Shown here: positions 35,014 to 53,302 of the stretch, one piece after another | How the letters are laid out: every line of letters begins with the position of its first letter | How positions within the stretch are numbered: the stretch's first letter is position 1 | Origin: Brachionus koreanus | Taxonomy: Eukaryota; Rotifera; Eurotatoria; Ploima; Brachionidae | NCBI GenBank assembly: GCA_016987375.1 | Contig: PJRA01000005.1 | Coordinates: forward strand, 2,320,982 to 2,384,981 | Direction: 5' to 3' | DNA length: 64,000 nt | Notes under the pieces: model-generated | Told to the model about the DNA's origin: nothing | Seen by the model: only the letters and a program-made list of their open reading frames with translations | Database searches by the model: none | Program-made: the position numbers and the translations under genes

Positions 35014-36429
35014 TTGATTTTTCATATATTTAAATATATGATGATATTGGCCTCTATTTTTATCTTCTTCTTAGTTGATCTAAGAGAAATGTACGAATTT
35101 AAGTATCATAACCATTCACAAGTTTATGAGTTTTTATATGAAAACGCCAAAAATTATCCTGATAAAACTCATCTATACTCAATTGGAAAGTCAACTCTTG
35201 GCAAGGACTTATGGGTTTTAGCAATTGCAGATACCAATCCGTCAATGCATGTCCCGCTTAGACCTGAGGTAAAATTAATTGCTAATATTCATGGAAATGA
35301 AGTGATAGGAAAAGAAATTCTTCTAAAATTTATAAATGACATCCTTAAAAATCAAAGCATGGATTCGGACCTTGATTCGATAATGAAAAATATGAGAGTG
35401 CACTATTTGCCTCTAATGAATCCAGACGGTCTTGCTAAAAGCAGAGAAAATGATTGTAACAGCGTAGTTGGGCGCTACAATCATGCAGGTTATGATTTAA
35501 ACCGCAATTTTCCAGACCTTTTTCATGATTCAAGCCAAACTGCTCAAGCAGAAACAAGTGCTGTGCTTAATTGGTTCGAGAAAAATAATTTTATTCTATC
35601 TGCAAGTTTCCATGGTGGTTCTTTGGTTGCAAATTATCCATTTGATAATTATGATAAATCTACTAGCTATTATGAAAAAGAGAGCCTTACAAACGACAAT
35701 GATGTTTTCGTTAGTTTATCTAAAGCTTATTCTTTTAATCATTTAAATATGAGAACAAAGCGATGCTCTTCATTTGAGACGTTCGATGATGGTATCACTA
35801 ATGGAGGTAGGCATACCAAAAAATGAATTAAAATTAAATTTCTTTATTTATTTCAAGCTGACTGGTATCCGATAAATGGTGGCATGCAAGATGTTAATTA
35901 TTGGAAATATGGATGCATGGAGATTACACTTGAGGTTAGCTGCTGTAAATATCCTTATAGTACAACGCTGGAAAATTTCTGGAATGAAAACAAAAATGCA
36001 GTGATTGAATTTTTAAAACAAGCAAATACTGGTGTTAAAGGAATTGTTAAGTTTGAAAATGGAATACCAGTTGGAAATGTCACAATTAAATTCGATTCAA
36101 GAGAGCCTTATTTTAAAACAAACAAAAATGGAGAGTATTATAGATTACTTTTGCCTGGTGTTTACAATCTTAGTATTTTATTCGATTGTAAATCGGTGTA
36201 TACGTCTCAAATTACAATACCAAGTGATTCTAGGCTATTAATACATAATATTACATTATCAAATACATTTTTATCAAGCTATCAAAGCGCTCGCTTAAAT
36301 AATTATGCGGTTTTTTGCTCAAGAGCTTCTAGCGCAAATTTAGATAATTTTCTATTGAATAATGCTCAAAAAAACAATTTTAGATTAAGTATCTACACTT
36401 TTTTTGTTCTTTATTTAGCTTTTGTTTAA
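35014..36429 (+). CDS. M14B metallocarboxypeptidase, copy 3
   Basis: Exons 35014-35806 and 35858-36429 encode 454 residues. A hydrophobic signal segment (about residues 5-22) precedes the catalytic domain. Zinc ligands His93 and Glu96 (IHGNE) and His200 (SFHGG) and general base Glu290 (ITLEVSCCKYP) are all present, so it should be active on basic C-termini. A transthyretin-like domain follows (GVKGIVKF to NITLSN). The C-terminus ends in a hydrophobic run (LSIYTFFVLYLAFV) after a polar spacer, like the GPI signal of carboxypeptidase M. It is closer to copy 1 than to copy 2 in its active-site motifs. A polyadenylation signal is near 36510. Confidence 0.93.
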
Positions 36430-37844
36430 ATTTCATCGTAAATTTTTAATTTTTTTTTGAATACTAAATTTTATTTTTAAATTCATTAAAAAAATACACT
36501 TTTGAAAAAATAAAGCATTTTGAATAATAGATCTTAATCAACTAGAAAAAACTGGATTTTTTTTTTAAATGAGCCAAAGATTGCTTTTTTTCCGTTTATT
36601 TTTAAGTTTTAATTCTCGAGGTTAATCAACTGGCTATTGTCTGTGCCTCAAGAGACTGAGGTATTTTTGAAAGCTCAAATTTAGATAAGTATTTTTTTCT
36701 CAGGTTAAGAAAAATTTAAGGAAAAAACTCGGTGGAGGCTATATATATAAAATTAGAAGGCGAGGCGTAGCAGAGCTTTCATACAAAATTTTGGGCCAAA
36801 ATTTGCGAGCCGCAGGCGAGAACTGTTTGTAAATGCGAAGCTGTATCTATTTTTCAAGAATATTTTTAATAAAATATAAGGGCAGACTTAAGATTGCTTG
36901 CAATTTTGAACCTAAAGAAATTTTTTAATAAATTTTCAAAAATGACCTTTATCTGAATTGAAGCAAAAATTTATTTGTTAAAATTAAATAAAAACTATTA
37001 TTTTTGGTTATATTAATTTCTAAAATAGGTTAGAATAACTAAATTAAAAAGAGTCAATGAAGAGACGAAAGAAACCTAAAAATTAGCAAGGCGAGGCGAA
37101 GCCTAGTCCTGAATTCGTAATTCTTAAGTGCTCGGTTATTTTTTCTTTTGATTTACTAGAAAAATAAGCTGTTAAAACTTCACCATATAGAGCTATACCT
37201 GCTTCATTTTGTGAATCTATTTAACAGCGCCAAAAACGACTTATTTATTTTTTTGAGAGCTCTAAAACTAAGAACTCTTGATTCTGTAAAAACTCATTTA
37301 TTCTTGAGAATTTCTTATTTTTTGCAATTTTAACTTTATCAAATAAATAATGGGCAATGTGAAATTTCTTAACTGTAGATAAAACAAAGTTATTTACAAA
37401 GATTTTGCAGACTTGCGCAGTAAGTGAAACAACACTTGTTTCACTTTATTTCATATGCAGAACAAATTTTTGACAATTAGAAATTTTTTCAACTTTTTGA
37501 ATAGGAAATTTTTTATGAAATGTGGGATGGAAAAAAATCAAACCAAGTACTTTATTTTCATTGATCTTTTATTTTTGATTAAAGGATCGTTAATTTTAAT
37601 CAATAATAAATTTTGATAAAAATGTTATTAATTTTGATTTAGTTGAAGAAAAAAGAAAAATTCAAATAAACTAAATAAAATACAAATTGATTATATCATT
37701 CAGAAAAATTAATCAATAAAAAAAATTAATTAAAACTGGTACATTAGTGAACGGAACAGCTGTGCCAACGATTTAATCAGTGTTTAAATATTTTTCAACA
37801 TTGATAGCTTTAAAAATTTGACTGTTTGATTCAATAAATCAAGT
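36430..37844. other. Intergenic with GC-rich patches
   Basis: Between the convergent copy 3 carboxypeptidase and the MINK-like gene. GGCGAGGCG-containing patches occur at about 36759-36835 and 37088-37110. No coding sequence seen. Confidence 0.5.
36759..37110. repeat. GGCGAGGCG(T/A)AGC patches
   Basis: The strings AAGGCGAGGCGTAGCAGAGC (about 36759) and GCAAGGCGAGGCGAAGCCTA (about 37088) are similar and GC-rich in otherwise AT-rich DNA. A related reverse-strand form (CGCCGCTTAGCTTCGCGTCG) occurs near 43356. They are probably fragments of one dispersed repeat. Confidence 0.4.
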
Positions 37845-44472
<6,628 letters not shown>

Positions 44473-44801
44473 AGACAAAGCCTTTTTTTACTCTATTCTA
44501 TCCTAGTGGATAATGGGAAGGAGCTCATCTCCTTTTCAAGTACCTTTTAGAGCAACAGCTCCGATCTGACACAGAGGCTACTGCATCGAGTTGATNNNNN
44601 NNNNNNNNNNNNNNNNNNNNNNNNNNNNNNNNNNNNNNNNNGTCGAAACCGGTCCCCAATTTTTTGATGAAAGGGGTTTAAAACATGCGCCCCGTATTGA
44701 GATATTTGAAGATTTTTCCACCATCAGTGGGCTTTAAACCTCCGATCCTCTGCTTGCATGACAAACTCAAAAACTACTCGGCTAAACGGAGACAAAGCCT
44801 T
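44473..44801 (-). mobile_element. SINE copy 2, full length with target-site duplication
   Basis: Direct repeats AGACAAAGCCTT at 44473-44484 and 44790-44801 flank the element, a 12-bp target-site duplication. Read on the minus strand, it begins CCGTTTAGCCGAGTAG with a pol III A box (44774-44784), followed 33 bases later by a B box GGTTTAAAGCC (44730-44740). This is a tRNA-derived head. The body has GGGGACCGGTTTCGAC and CAGATCGGAGCTGTTGCTC, and it ends in an A-rich tail (TAAAAAAAGG). It is interrupted by a 46-N gap (44596-44641). Confidence 0.85.
44596..44641. other. Assembly gap (46 N)
   Basis: Run of N inside SINE copy 2, just beside the CTGCATCGAGTTGAT sequence. From copy 3 about 24 bases would be expected here. 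Confidence 0.95.
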
Positions 44802-47040
44802 GGCCGGTTTAAATAAAGACTTTTTGAGGTTTTAGAAAAAATAAAGAATATAATTCTATAAAAAATAATACATGTTAAATAATTAAAATTCAGAAAATTT
44901 TTGTGAATGAGGAATGAGAATAAAAGCTTTAAATAATTAAAATAAAAAAAAAATTATCTATGAAAGTTTTAATTTTGCATATTAGTTTTTAGAAGTAAAA
45001 TTTTGATCAAGTCTTTAAGTATAAAATTGTTAATTCTGTTTAAGTGATTAATTTGAATATGAACTCTTAAAATTTTAGTTAGCTTATTTATTTTGATAAA
45101 ATAAAAAATAGAAAATTGAAAAATTTTCTGTTTTCTTTTCATTTGTTTATCTCAGACACCATTATTACGCATTGTTTTATTTTAATTTAAAATTTTTACT
45201 TATCAAATAATGAAAACAAAATAAAACAGAATACTTAGAACTTGGCTCTAAAGAGGTAAATCTAATCTAACGTGATTCTTGTATGTAAGCAAAATCATTA
45301 TAAAAAGATTTGGATTTTTTACAAAAATAAACTTACCTTTCAAAAATCAAAAGTGAAAGAAGCTAAAAAAAGATGAAATATTATTTAAAACATTTGTGCT
45401 ATCAACGTGATTAACTTAAAAAAATTTAAAAAAAAGAAATAAATTAAAATTTTGTTTAAAATATAATTATTTTTTATAACATCAGCCATCTAAATCGTCA
45501 ATTTTAAATATAAATTAATATATTTTAGATGATTTATAAATGATTATATAATATTTTTCTCTATGATTTAGTTTAGATTATGAATAATCAAAAATATTTA
45601 GTTTTAAAAAGTTGACTTTTTATTTGATTAATAAAAAATAAACTAGCTAATATGGCCATTAAAACTTTGGCATAATCAATTCTATGAGAAATCATTTTTC
45701 TTTATAATTTTATTATCAAAGATATCAAAGAATACATTTAATATCAAATTTAATATCAAAGAATACATTTGAAATTGAGAAAATGTCAAGTTTTCTCTGC
45801 TTCTCCTCAAATGATACATCTTTCAGAGTATTTGGCATTGAACTATAAATGGATAGATTGTTTTGATAAAGCCTTTAATTCATCAATTATTTTCCATTTG
45901 AAAAGTTTAAATACTGTTGATTCTGGTTGTAACTTGAATTAGCACAAAAGAAGAATTTTATATTCGAATATTTCTTGTAAACGAAATAATTTATTAATTG
46001 AATGTATGGTAAAAGATTTTGTCTTGGAAAATTTATTTTATTTCATTTTAAAAAATATTTATTTTAACGTTTCAATCTCCTAGACATTAAAAATAAAAGA
46101 AAAAGGAAAAATTACACAACAAAAAAATTAGGACATCATTTAAACAAGTAAAAATTGCTTTATTATTTTATTATTAATTTGAGGGTAACCTCAGACTACT
46201 CAGAATTAATCAAAATCCTTTTTTTTTGTTTAGTAATTGGTGTGGTAATTGACTAAGTGAATAAAAAAATGAAAGTCTAATTCAAGATAACCCCATATTT
46301 TTTTTAATTTTTGTATTGAAAATTTTGTATGAAATTTAAAATTGCTTTAAGTTTTCCAATAGGTATCTATAAATAATTGAGAAAAATGTTTGTATAAAGG
46401 AGAGCAACATTTTCGGGTTTCGTAGATTTGAATTTAAAAATAATCTTTATTCAAAAAAAAAATTCCGTTTTAAAAAAATATTTCGTTTAAATAAAAATTT
46501 TAAAAGATATCTTAACACAATGATTTAAATTTAAGAATATAAGATTTAGAGATCTCTTATCACAATATTTTTTTTCTTTAATCCAATTTTGATTTTTAAT
46601 TCTTTTCGGTAGCACAATTGAACACAAATGCTCCTTCAAATTAAAAAATTTATAAAATATCGGAAAAATTCAAAATTAGAGCTAATTTTGATAAAATTAA
46701 TTAAAATTCAAATAATATAAAATATAAAGGAAGTTGATAAAGATACTTTGAATCAGAAAAACAAAGAATTTAGCTTATAAGAAAGAGTTTAGTTCAAAAT
46801 ATTTTCATTTTAGGATAACTTTTATTCAATTTTTCGAAATTCTCCTATAATTGATACCAATTCATAAATGAAAATACTGGTTATAAGTATTAATTACTCA
46901 CAAAACTTAATACGCATGTTTCTAAAATTAAAAAAAATTAGATTTTAGCTAAGCTTATTTGAAACTGAATTCTCATATATTTTATAAAGAATAAGTCAAC
47001 TCCACCTAAAATTAATTAATAGATATAAGATCCTCAAATA
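44802..47040. other. Intergenic AT-rich DNA
   Basis: No gene recognised. A short direct repeat ATATCAAAGAATACATTT occurs twice near 45720-45770. LINE sequence begins towards the right end. Confidence 0.5.
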
Positions 47041-49835
47041 TTACTATATTACTTAACGAAATAAAAATTTATTTGAGTGAATCAAATATTTTTTTTGATT
47101 TTAATAATTACATTTCAATTACTATGCCACGTAATAAATATGGAGGAGGTGTAGCTATTTTAGTTAAAGAATACATAGAATTTATTCAAGACTTTTCATT
47201 TGAAGAGTTTTCTTCGGAAATTCTCTCAATTAAGTAAAATTATGGAACACACGATCAATTTTATGTGTTTAGCATCTATAACCCACCAAATGTACTTCTT
47301 AATTTTTATCTTTTTGAACAAATAAATAAGAAATGCAAAAACTTTATTCTTGGAGGTGATCTTAATGCTCAGTCAAAAGAAATAGACTGTCTAGGAGAAA
47401 ATCAAAATGGAATTATTTTGGACAGGATAATTAATGAATTGGATTTTTCCCTAATTATTGATAAAACCGCTACTTTCAATATCTTTAATAGAGACTATTT
47501 TGAAATTCTTGATTTATTTCTAGTTTTGTCCTCTATAACAAATAAAATTAGTGAGTTTCGTGTTCTCAATAATCAGGATATAACAAGTGACCATTTTCCA
47601 ATTAAAACTTCCATAATTTTCGATTACTTAATAACTATGAAATCACAATCAAAAAAATTTAATTATAAGAAAGCAAATTGGCATTTATTTCGTGAATTTT
47701 TAAATCTCCCGAGCCATTACTTAGTTGCTTCCTCAGAAAGAATATTGTCTGCTGCACATAAAAGTATACCTTTTCAGTCTCAAAAAGTTTTCAAGAGCAG
47801 TTTACCTCCTTATATTGGAGACTAGATTAAAGAACGAAGGAAAATAAAAAGATATTTTCAAAAAACTCGCTGTCAAATGACAAAACAAAGATATAATCAA
47901 TTGACATTCGAAATTAAAATTAGCCTAAAAAAATTTTGGAATCAAAATTGGTTTGATTTTATTAAAAAGATGGGGGAAAACCCATTATCAAGCAGGCCAT
48001 TCTGGTAAAAAATAAATAAGTTTAGATCAAAAAAAGGACCAAATTTAATCCCTTCTCTAAATCTTAACAACCACGATTTCAAAACAGAAGAGGAAAAAGG
48101 AAAATTATTTGGAGAAATATTATCTTCAACGTTCTGTCTTAATCCTTACCTTGAAAACACTGAAAAAGATTCAGAAATAACTCAATCTAATATAAAATAT
48201 TTTAAGAGTGAAAGTCAGCCTAACTTCAACGAACCGATTAGCCTTAATGAAATGATTTCGGCATTAAAAAAGCTAAAGGGAGAAGCAGCTTGCGGACCTG
48301 ACCTTATCCACAATCTAATTTTTAAAAAACCTACCTTTAAATTTATTAAAAAAGAGATAATAGATCTTTTTAATCTTAGTCTTCAAGAAGGAACAGTTCC
48401 TAAAGCTTGGAAAAGTGCCAATATCACAATGATACCTAAGAAATCTTCTCCTATACAAGATCGGTCTAATTATTGACCTATTAGTATTACTAGCTGTCTG
48501 GGTAAGCTACTTGGACGTATTATTTTCTCAAGATTATATGATTTCTTGGAAAAAAAATTCGTTGCTAATCCAGGAACAATCTGGTTTTAGAAAACATCGA
48601 AGAACCGCAGATAATTTAGTTTTCCAAAAAGTAGTCGAATCATTTAATAGAAAGAAAAAAGTATGTTGCTTATCTTTTGACATTTCGAAAGCTTTCGATA
48701 AGGTTTGGCATGAGGGAATAATTAACAAGCTGATAAAGATAAATATACCTGCCTATTTAATATATTGGATTAAATCATTTCTTAACTGTAGAACACTTAA
48801 AGAAATATAAATGATCACACTAGTGATGAATTCAAAATATCTGCTGGCGTTCCTCAAGGATCGGTTATTAGTCCTTTATTATTTAGTATATTTATTAATG
48901 ATATTCCTAAAAGAAATAAATCTAATAATGAATATTTACTTCTCTTTGCAGACGATCTGGTCACTTTTTTTATTTTAAAAAAAATGGATACATAGTTGAA
49001 TTAGATATAATGAATATATGGTTGAATTAGAACAGTGGCTTTTCAAGTGGAAAATGAAGATCTCCGTTGAAAAGTCTTGCTCAATGATTTTTACTAAAAA
49101 AAAACAAAGAAAGTTCTATTTTTAATTTAAAGATCTAATAGAATAAAATTGAAAACAAAAAAGAAATTAAGTTCCTAGGTATTAAATTCGATTCTAAACT
49201 AACCTTTTCTTCAATGATAGATGAAATTAAAGAACGTTGCAATTCAAGGCTAAACTTAATCAAAATCTTGTCAAATAAAAAATGGGGCCTTGACTTTAGA
49301 ACTTTAGGAAACCTTTATAAGTCTTTGATTGGATCTATTTTAGACTATTCTTTCTCTTGTTTTAACTCTAATTGCTATCTTACTTTTTCCTCTTTTTTTC
49401 CTGAATCATCAAATATATAAAAATGTATTCTGTTACTCTCTATCTTAATTTATCTAATTTTAATTTTAATATTTCTCTATTTTTTAACTTATATTATTCT
49501 TACTTTATTTTTTTCTTTAATTTAATTTTTATTTTTAATTTAATTTTTATTTTTAATGTCAATTGGTACTACGATGAGAAACTCATTTGATCAATTATTA
49601 ATTAAGGACCAAGTGGATGAGTAAGGGGAGCAAAACATCTTTTGCTCGCAGCTAACAAAATGTGAAACAAGACGAAACTTTCCAGCCAACCGAGTAGTGA
49701 AAAAATGGAATGAGATGAAAAAGTCGGATGTTCAATCAATCAGTTCAAAAACAGTCTGGTATATGTCAGTAGAAACAAAAAAAAGCCTACTAGAATGGGA
49801 CTATCTTAGTCATCCTGCTTTGTCAGTTTAGTTAA
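47040..49835 (+). mobile_element. Degenerate non-LTR retrotransposon (LINE)
   Basis: It begins with an AP-endonuclease region (GGGVAILVKEYIEF, FSIYNPP, FILGGDLNAQSK, SDHFPI), continues into a reverse transcriptase (ACGPDLIHNLIF, IPKKSSPIQDRSNY, SGFRKHRRTADNL, LSFDISKAFDKVWHEG, SAGVPQGSVISPLLFSIFIN, LLFADDLV) and ends with a typical LINE C-terminus (FPANRVVKKWNEM). Domain order and motifs fit a Jockey/CR1-like element. At least three stops or frameshifts break it, for example before PISI in the RT core and after EILSIK in the endonuclease, so it is dead. ORF1 is not evident. Confidence 0.88.
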
Positions 49836-49861
49836 ACTTAACCTAAGATATATATATTTTT

Positions 49862-50035
49862 TTGCCCTAATATATCCTAGTGGTTAATGGGGAAGAGGAA
49901 GAGCTTATTTCTTTTTCAAGTAACTATTTGAGCAACAGCTCCGATCTGACACATAGGCTACTGCATCAGTTTGACCATCTATACTGCAAATTTTACCCAG
50001 TCGAAACCGATCCCCATTTAAAAAAAGATGTAAAA
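49862..50035 (-). mobile_element. SINE copy 3, 5'-truncated
   Basis: On the minus strand it runs from GGGGATCGGTTTCGAC through CAGATCGGAGCTGTTGCTC to an A-rich tail. It lacks the tRNA head and is more diverged than copies 1 and 2 (for example CCTATGTG for CCTCTGTG). It lies just downstream of the LINE in the opposite orientation. It supplies the sequence missing at the gap of copy 2. Confidence 0.8.
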
Positions 50036-50277
50036 TTTTAAACTGGTCCTTTGAGTGTTAATCAGTAAGAGAAATATTTATTAGTGTATTTTGAACTAAT
50101 TTTACGTAAAACAAATTAGTGAATAAAAGCATTCTGCATTATAGAACTATTTTATTTATTTGATTAATTAAAAAGTTTAAATAAATACTAAAATTTTTCA
50201 TACAAAAATAAAAATTAATAATATCGGAACAATAAATCAATTTGATAAAATAATTAAATTCAATATAATTAATTAAA

Positions 50278-50748
50278 TTATAATTCATCAAGATCACAGA
50301 AATCAGAAGAATTACTCGAGACTGATTCTAATGATGTCGATCTAATGCACATACTATTGATTGTTGGTTGAAATAAATCAAAATCTAGTTTTACAGGAAG
50401 GATGTTGCTATTAATAGAGCAATAATAAATCAGTTCTTGTAAACTTTTAAATTTTTTTTGATTTTGTCCTTGAATTATAACCCGATTTTTACTTCTAATT
50501 AATATGTAATGATTTACTCGATTTGTGTTCAAGTAAAGTGGAACTTTAACAGACAAAACGTATGCACTTTTGATTGATTCACTTTTTCTTATAACAAATG
50601 CTCCAACTTTAAAATTCTTTAGAAAATTTTCAGCTTCGATTCTGCCAAAGTTTTCTTTAAACCATTCATACTGACATTCAGATGATTCCAATTTTTCAAA
50701 AGATATTTTAGTTTTTATTTTTGATTTTATTTGATTAAAAATATTCAT
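50278..50748 (-). CDS. Small SH2-domain protein
   Basis: Single-exon ORF of 156 residues, mostly one SH2 domain (about 27-121). Trp29 in YEWFKENFGRIEAE starts the domain. The phosphotyrosine-binding Arg is Arg54 in GAFVIRKSES. VNHYILIRS carries the betaD His80, and FKSLQELIYYCS and ILPVKL form the C-terminal half. A Ser-rich, acidic tail follows. No kinase, SH3 or SOCS box is visible, so it may act as a minimal adaptor or a competitor for phosphotyrosine sites. Similarity is to Src/GRB2-type SH2 domains generally; no clear orthologue is recognised. It is head-to-head with the thymidylate kinase gene across 284 bp, which may be a shared promoter. Confidence 0.85.
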   Translation of the reverse strand: MNIFNQIKSKIKTKISFEKLESSECQYEWFKENFGRIEAENFLKNFKVGAFVIRKSESIKSAYVLSVKVPLYLNTNRVNHYILIRSKNRVIIQGQNQKKFKSLQELIYYCSINSNILPVKLDFDLFQPTINSMCIRSTSLESVSSNSSDFCDLDEL

Positions 50749-51032
50749 TTTTTATTTGTTAGAGATAATTTTCTGTTTTTGATTTCTTAAAATCAATTTA
50801 TACGAGCTATTGTTGCTCAATCTTAATTGATAAAACATTTTTCACAGCTAAGCGCATGTAACATTTGAAATTAAGCAATTCAAATTAGTCAAGTAATATT
50901 TGTTATTCACAAATTTGGTTACACACTTAATTGAAAAATCACATGATACAAAAAGCTAAAAAAGTTATGTAATTAATTAGTGAATTTTATGATTAAAAAA
51001 AACGAAACTTAATTTGATATCAATAAATTTTA

Positions 51033-51674
51033 ATGGCTCATAGAGGACTTTTGATTGTGTTTGAAGGCCTAGATCGTTCTGGCAAATCAACTCAAGTGAA
51101 GATGCTGGCTGATGTGTTGAACTCCAAGAATTTAAAGTCGGAAATTTGGCGCTTTCCTAATCGGAGCACTTCAATCGGAGGATTGATAAATGATTATCTG
51201 AGCAAAAAAATAGAGTTAGACGACCATGCTGTTCATTTATTGTTCTCGGCTAATCGATGGGAAGCTGTTTCTGAAATGAAGACTAAATTAAATTCTGGTA
51301 TTAATTTAATTGTTGATAGGTATGCCTACTCGGGCGTTGCATACACATCTTCCAAGGAAGGTTTTGACCTGGACTGGTGTAAACAGTGTGACACAGGTCT
51401 ATTGAAACCGGATTATGTGTTTTTTATGGATACAAAAATAGACGATTTGGAAAAGAGACAAGATTTTGGACAAGAAAGATATGAAAAAATTGATTTTCAG
51501 AAAAGAGTCTATTCAAATTATAAAAAATTGTTTAATTTTGAAAATGTGAACGAGTGTAAAGTTATCAATGCTAAGGATACAATCGAAAATTTGCATCAAA
51601 TAATTCTAAAAACAACGGTTGAATTGATTAAAAGTGAAAAATTTTTGTCAAATAAATTCTCTTTTCTATGGTAA
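51033..51674 (+). CDS. DTYMK: Thymidylate kinase
   Basis: Intronless ORF of 213 residues (human DTYMK 212). The P-loop FEGLDRSGKST (residues 10-20) has the Arg typical of eukaryotic type I enzymes. RFPNRST, VHLLFSANRWE and LIVDRYAYSGVAYTSSKE (Asp95-Arg96-Tyr97) are the dTMP-binding and DRY-type motifs. FGQERYEKIDFQ follows in the lid region. The enzyme phosphorylates dTMP to dTDP with ATP, an essential step for dTTP supply. The start is fixed by the conserved N-terminus. AATAAA at about 51731 lies shortly after the stop. The innexin gene is convergent, 311 bp away. Confidence 0.97.
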   Translation: MAHRGLLIVFEGLDRSGKSTQVKMLADVLNSKNLKSEIWRFPNRSTSIGGLINDYLSKKIELDDHAVHLLFSANRWEAVSEMKTKLNSGINLIVDRYAYSGVAYTSSKEGFDLDWCKQCDTGLLKPDYVFFMDTKIDDLEKRQDFGQERYEKIDFQKRVYSNYKKLFNFENVNECKVINAKDTIENLHQIILKTTVELIKSEKFLSNKFSFLW

Positions 51675-51985
51675 ATCATTTTGAAGCAGTTTTTATAGCA
51701 TGAATTATTATTTTTTTTAATTTTTATATAAATAAAACTTTGTATGTCTTTATTATTTTATTGTTAAAGAAATAATTACGCAAAAAAATATACTAAAATA
51801 ATTATCTATTAAAAAATTCAATAGTCACTCATATAATTTTTAAAAAAATAAATTATTAAATTTTTTTTTCTAGTTGTGCCAAAATGGTTTTGTAATAATG
51901 TTCGTTATAACTAATAAAATAAAATAAATTTTTATTAAATTAAAAAAAAACAATATATTTTGAACAAATTAAATTATTAAAGTAA

Positions 51986-53302
51986 TCATTTTTCAATTGT
52001 GTTGTAATCCAATTTCAGGGTAATTTTAGAACGCTTGAAATTAAATTTTGTTATGTTGTTTTGGGCATTTTTGGCTTTAAAGTTCTCCCATAAATATGAA
52101 ATAAATTCGGAAACTAAAACATAGTTTGAATTAGACTCAAGTAATCGGATTAAAAAAAATCCATTTGAATATATGTAATATTGAATAAATAATTGCAGTA
52201 AAAATCCATCTTTTTTAGCGTTAAAATATTTGCAAAATTTTAGATGTTTAACAATAAATTTGTAGTTTGATTTGGTTTCATTAAACAAAAAAAGTTTGCT
52301 CCACTTGAATAACTCTATTATGCTCACTGGAATAAGTAAAAGTGCTACCCACAAATATAGAATTAGGTATATTTTTTCATTGAAAAGATTGTAAGGCAAA
52401 ACGCATTCAAATGTGTACAAATGATTAGTTGAAATTGCATCATTTTCTTTAATCCTTACTTCGCAAATAGCTACTTTAGGAAAAACTCTTGAATGATAGG
52501 CATTTATTTCAGAATCACCAGAAAAAAAGTGATTAAATGCTGCTTTCAGGTAAAAAAATTCACTAGTATCCACAGTCATAAATGTATTTAATGAAAAAAA
52601 TACACTAAATGTAATTCCAAAGATTAAAATTTTCATAAAAATATAACTTAAAATTAGTGTTGAATTGTTTAACCGATTAAATACATTACTTAGACAAGAA
52701 TTAGTGTCCGTAGTTAGATAAATTGACTTGGAATAATTTTCAAATTTTTTTTTTGTATTATAGTGTTTATATTTACTATTTAAGCGAACTGTTATTGCCA
52801 TGTTTTTTATTCTATTTGGTAGAATTATTGAGCTTAGATATTGAAAATTAAAAGATTTGTCAGGTAATTCACGAATAGGTTTTTGAGTTGGCATTACTAA
52901 ATTGAATAGATCATAGTCGAATAAGTAATGGCTAAGAAAATGCCATACGGCTTTCGGAAAATAAAAACTAAATGCTATAATTATTAGATATATAGTGACC
53001 CATTGATAATAAAACAATAAATTTTCTTGTTTGTAAGAAAGACTAAGAACATCAAGTTCATACTTTGAATCAGCATAATATGTCCCATTAATCCAACAAT
53101 ACTTGTTGATAAAGTTTTCATATCTTTCCAATTCAGCTGGTACCCAGCAGTTTATTGGAGAGGAATAAAATTGACCAAATGTTGAAATACTTATTAGAAA
53201 AGCTAAAAGAATAGTTGTATATCTGTTTAGTAATCTGTCATTGGCAAAATCATTATAACTTTTTGCTGGGGACTCAGATAATTTTTCTAATAAAAATTCC
53301 AT
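51986..53302 (-). CDS. Innexin gap-junction channel subunit
   Basis: Intronless ORF of 438 residues. Four membrane segments lie at roughly 28-46, 100-117, 216-240 and 310-330. The first extracellular loop has INCWVPAE and KYCWINGTYY (Cys52, Cys69) and the second has AICEV and FECVLPYNLFNEKIY, giving the two cysteines per loop expected of innexins. The family signature YYQWV is at residues 98-102 at the start of TM2. The N-terminal cytoplasmic part is short, as needed for the pore funnel. Such subunits form hexameric or octameric gap junctions or hemichannels in invertebrates. Absence of introns contrasts with most neighbours. Confidence 0.95.
   Translation of the reverse strand: MEFLLEKLSESPAKSYNDFANDRLLNRYTTILLAFLISISTFGQFYSSPINCWVPAELERYENFINKYCWINGTYYADSKYELDVLSLSYKQENLLFYYQWVTIYLIIIAFSFYFPKAVWHFLSHYLFDYDLFNLVMPTQKPIRELPDKSFNFQYLSSIILPNRIKNMAITVRLNSKYKHYNTKKKFENYSKSIYLTTDTNSCLSNVFNRLNNSTLILSYIFMKILIFGITFSVFFSLNTFMTVDTSEFFYLKAAFNHFFSGDSEINAYHSRVFPKVAICEVRIKENDAISTNHLYTFECVLPYNLFNEKIYLILYLWVALLLIPVSIIELFKWSKLFLFNETKSNYKFIVKHLKFCKYFNAKKDGFLLQLFIQYYIYSNGFFLIRLLESNSNYVLVSEFISYLWENFKAKNAQNNITKFNFKRSKITLKLDYNTIEK

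Noticed and set aside
35525..35746. 73-codon frame inside carboxypeptidase copy 3
   Set aside because: Same-strand shadow in another frame of a well-supported exon.
44700..44801. A functional tRNA gene
   Set aside because: A and B boxes are present, but the T-arm does not pair and the unit sits inside a SINE bounded by target duplications.
49862..50035. Reading this segment as the 3' UTR of the adjacent LINE
   Set aside because: The same sequence occurs at 44.5 kb as part of a tRNA-headed SINE with its own target duplication, and here it lies in the opposite orientation to the LINE.
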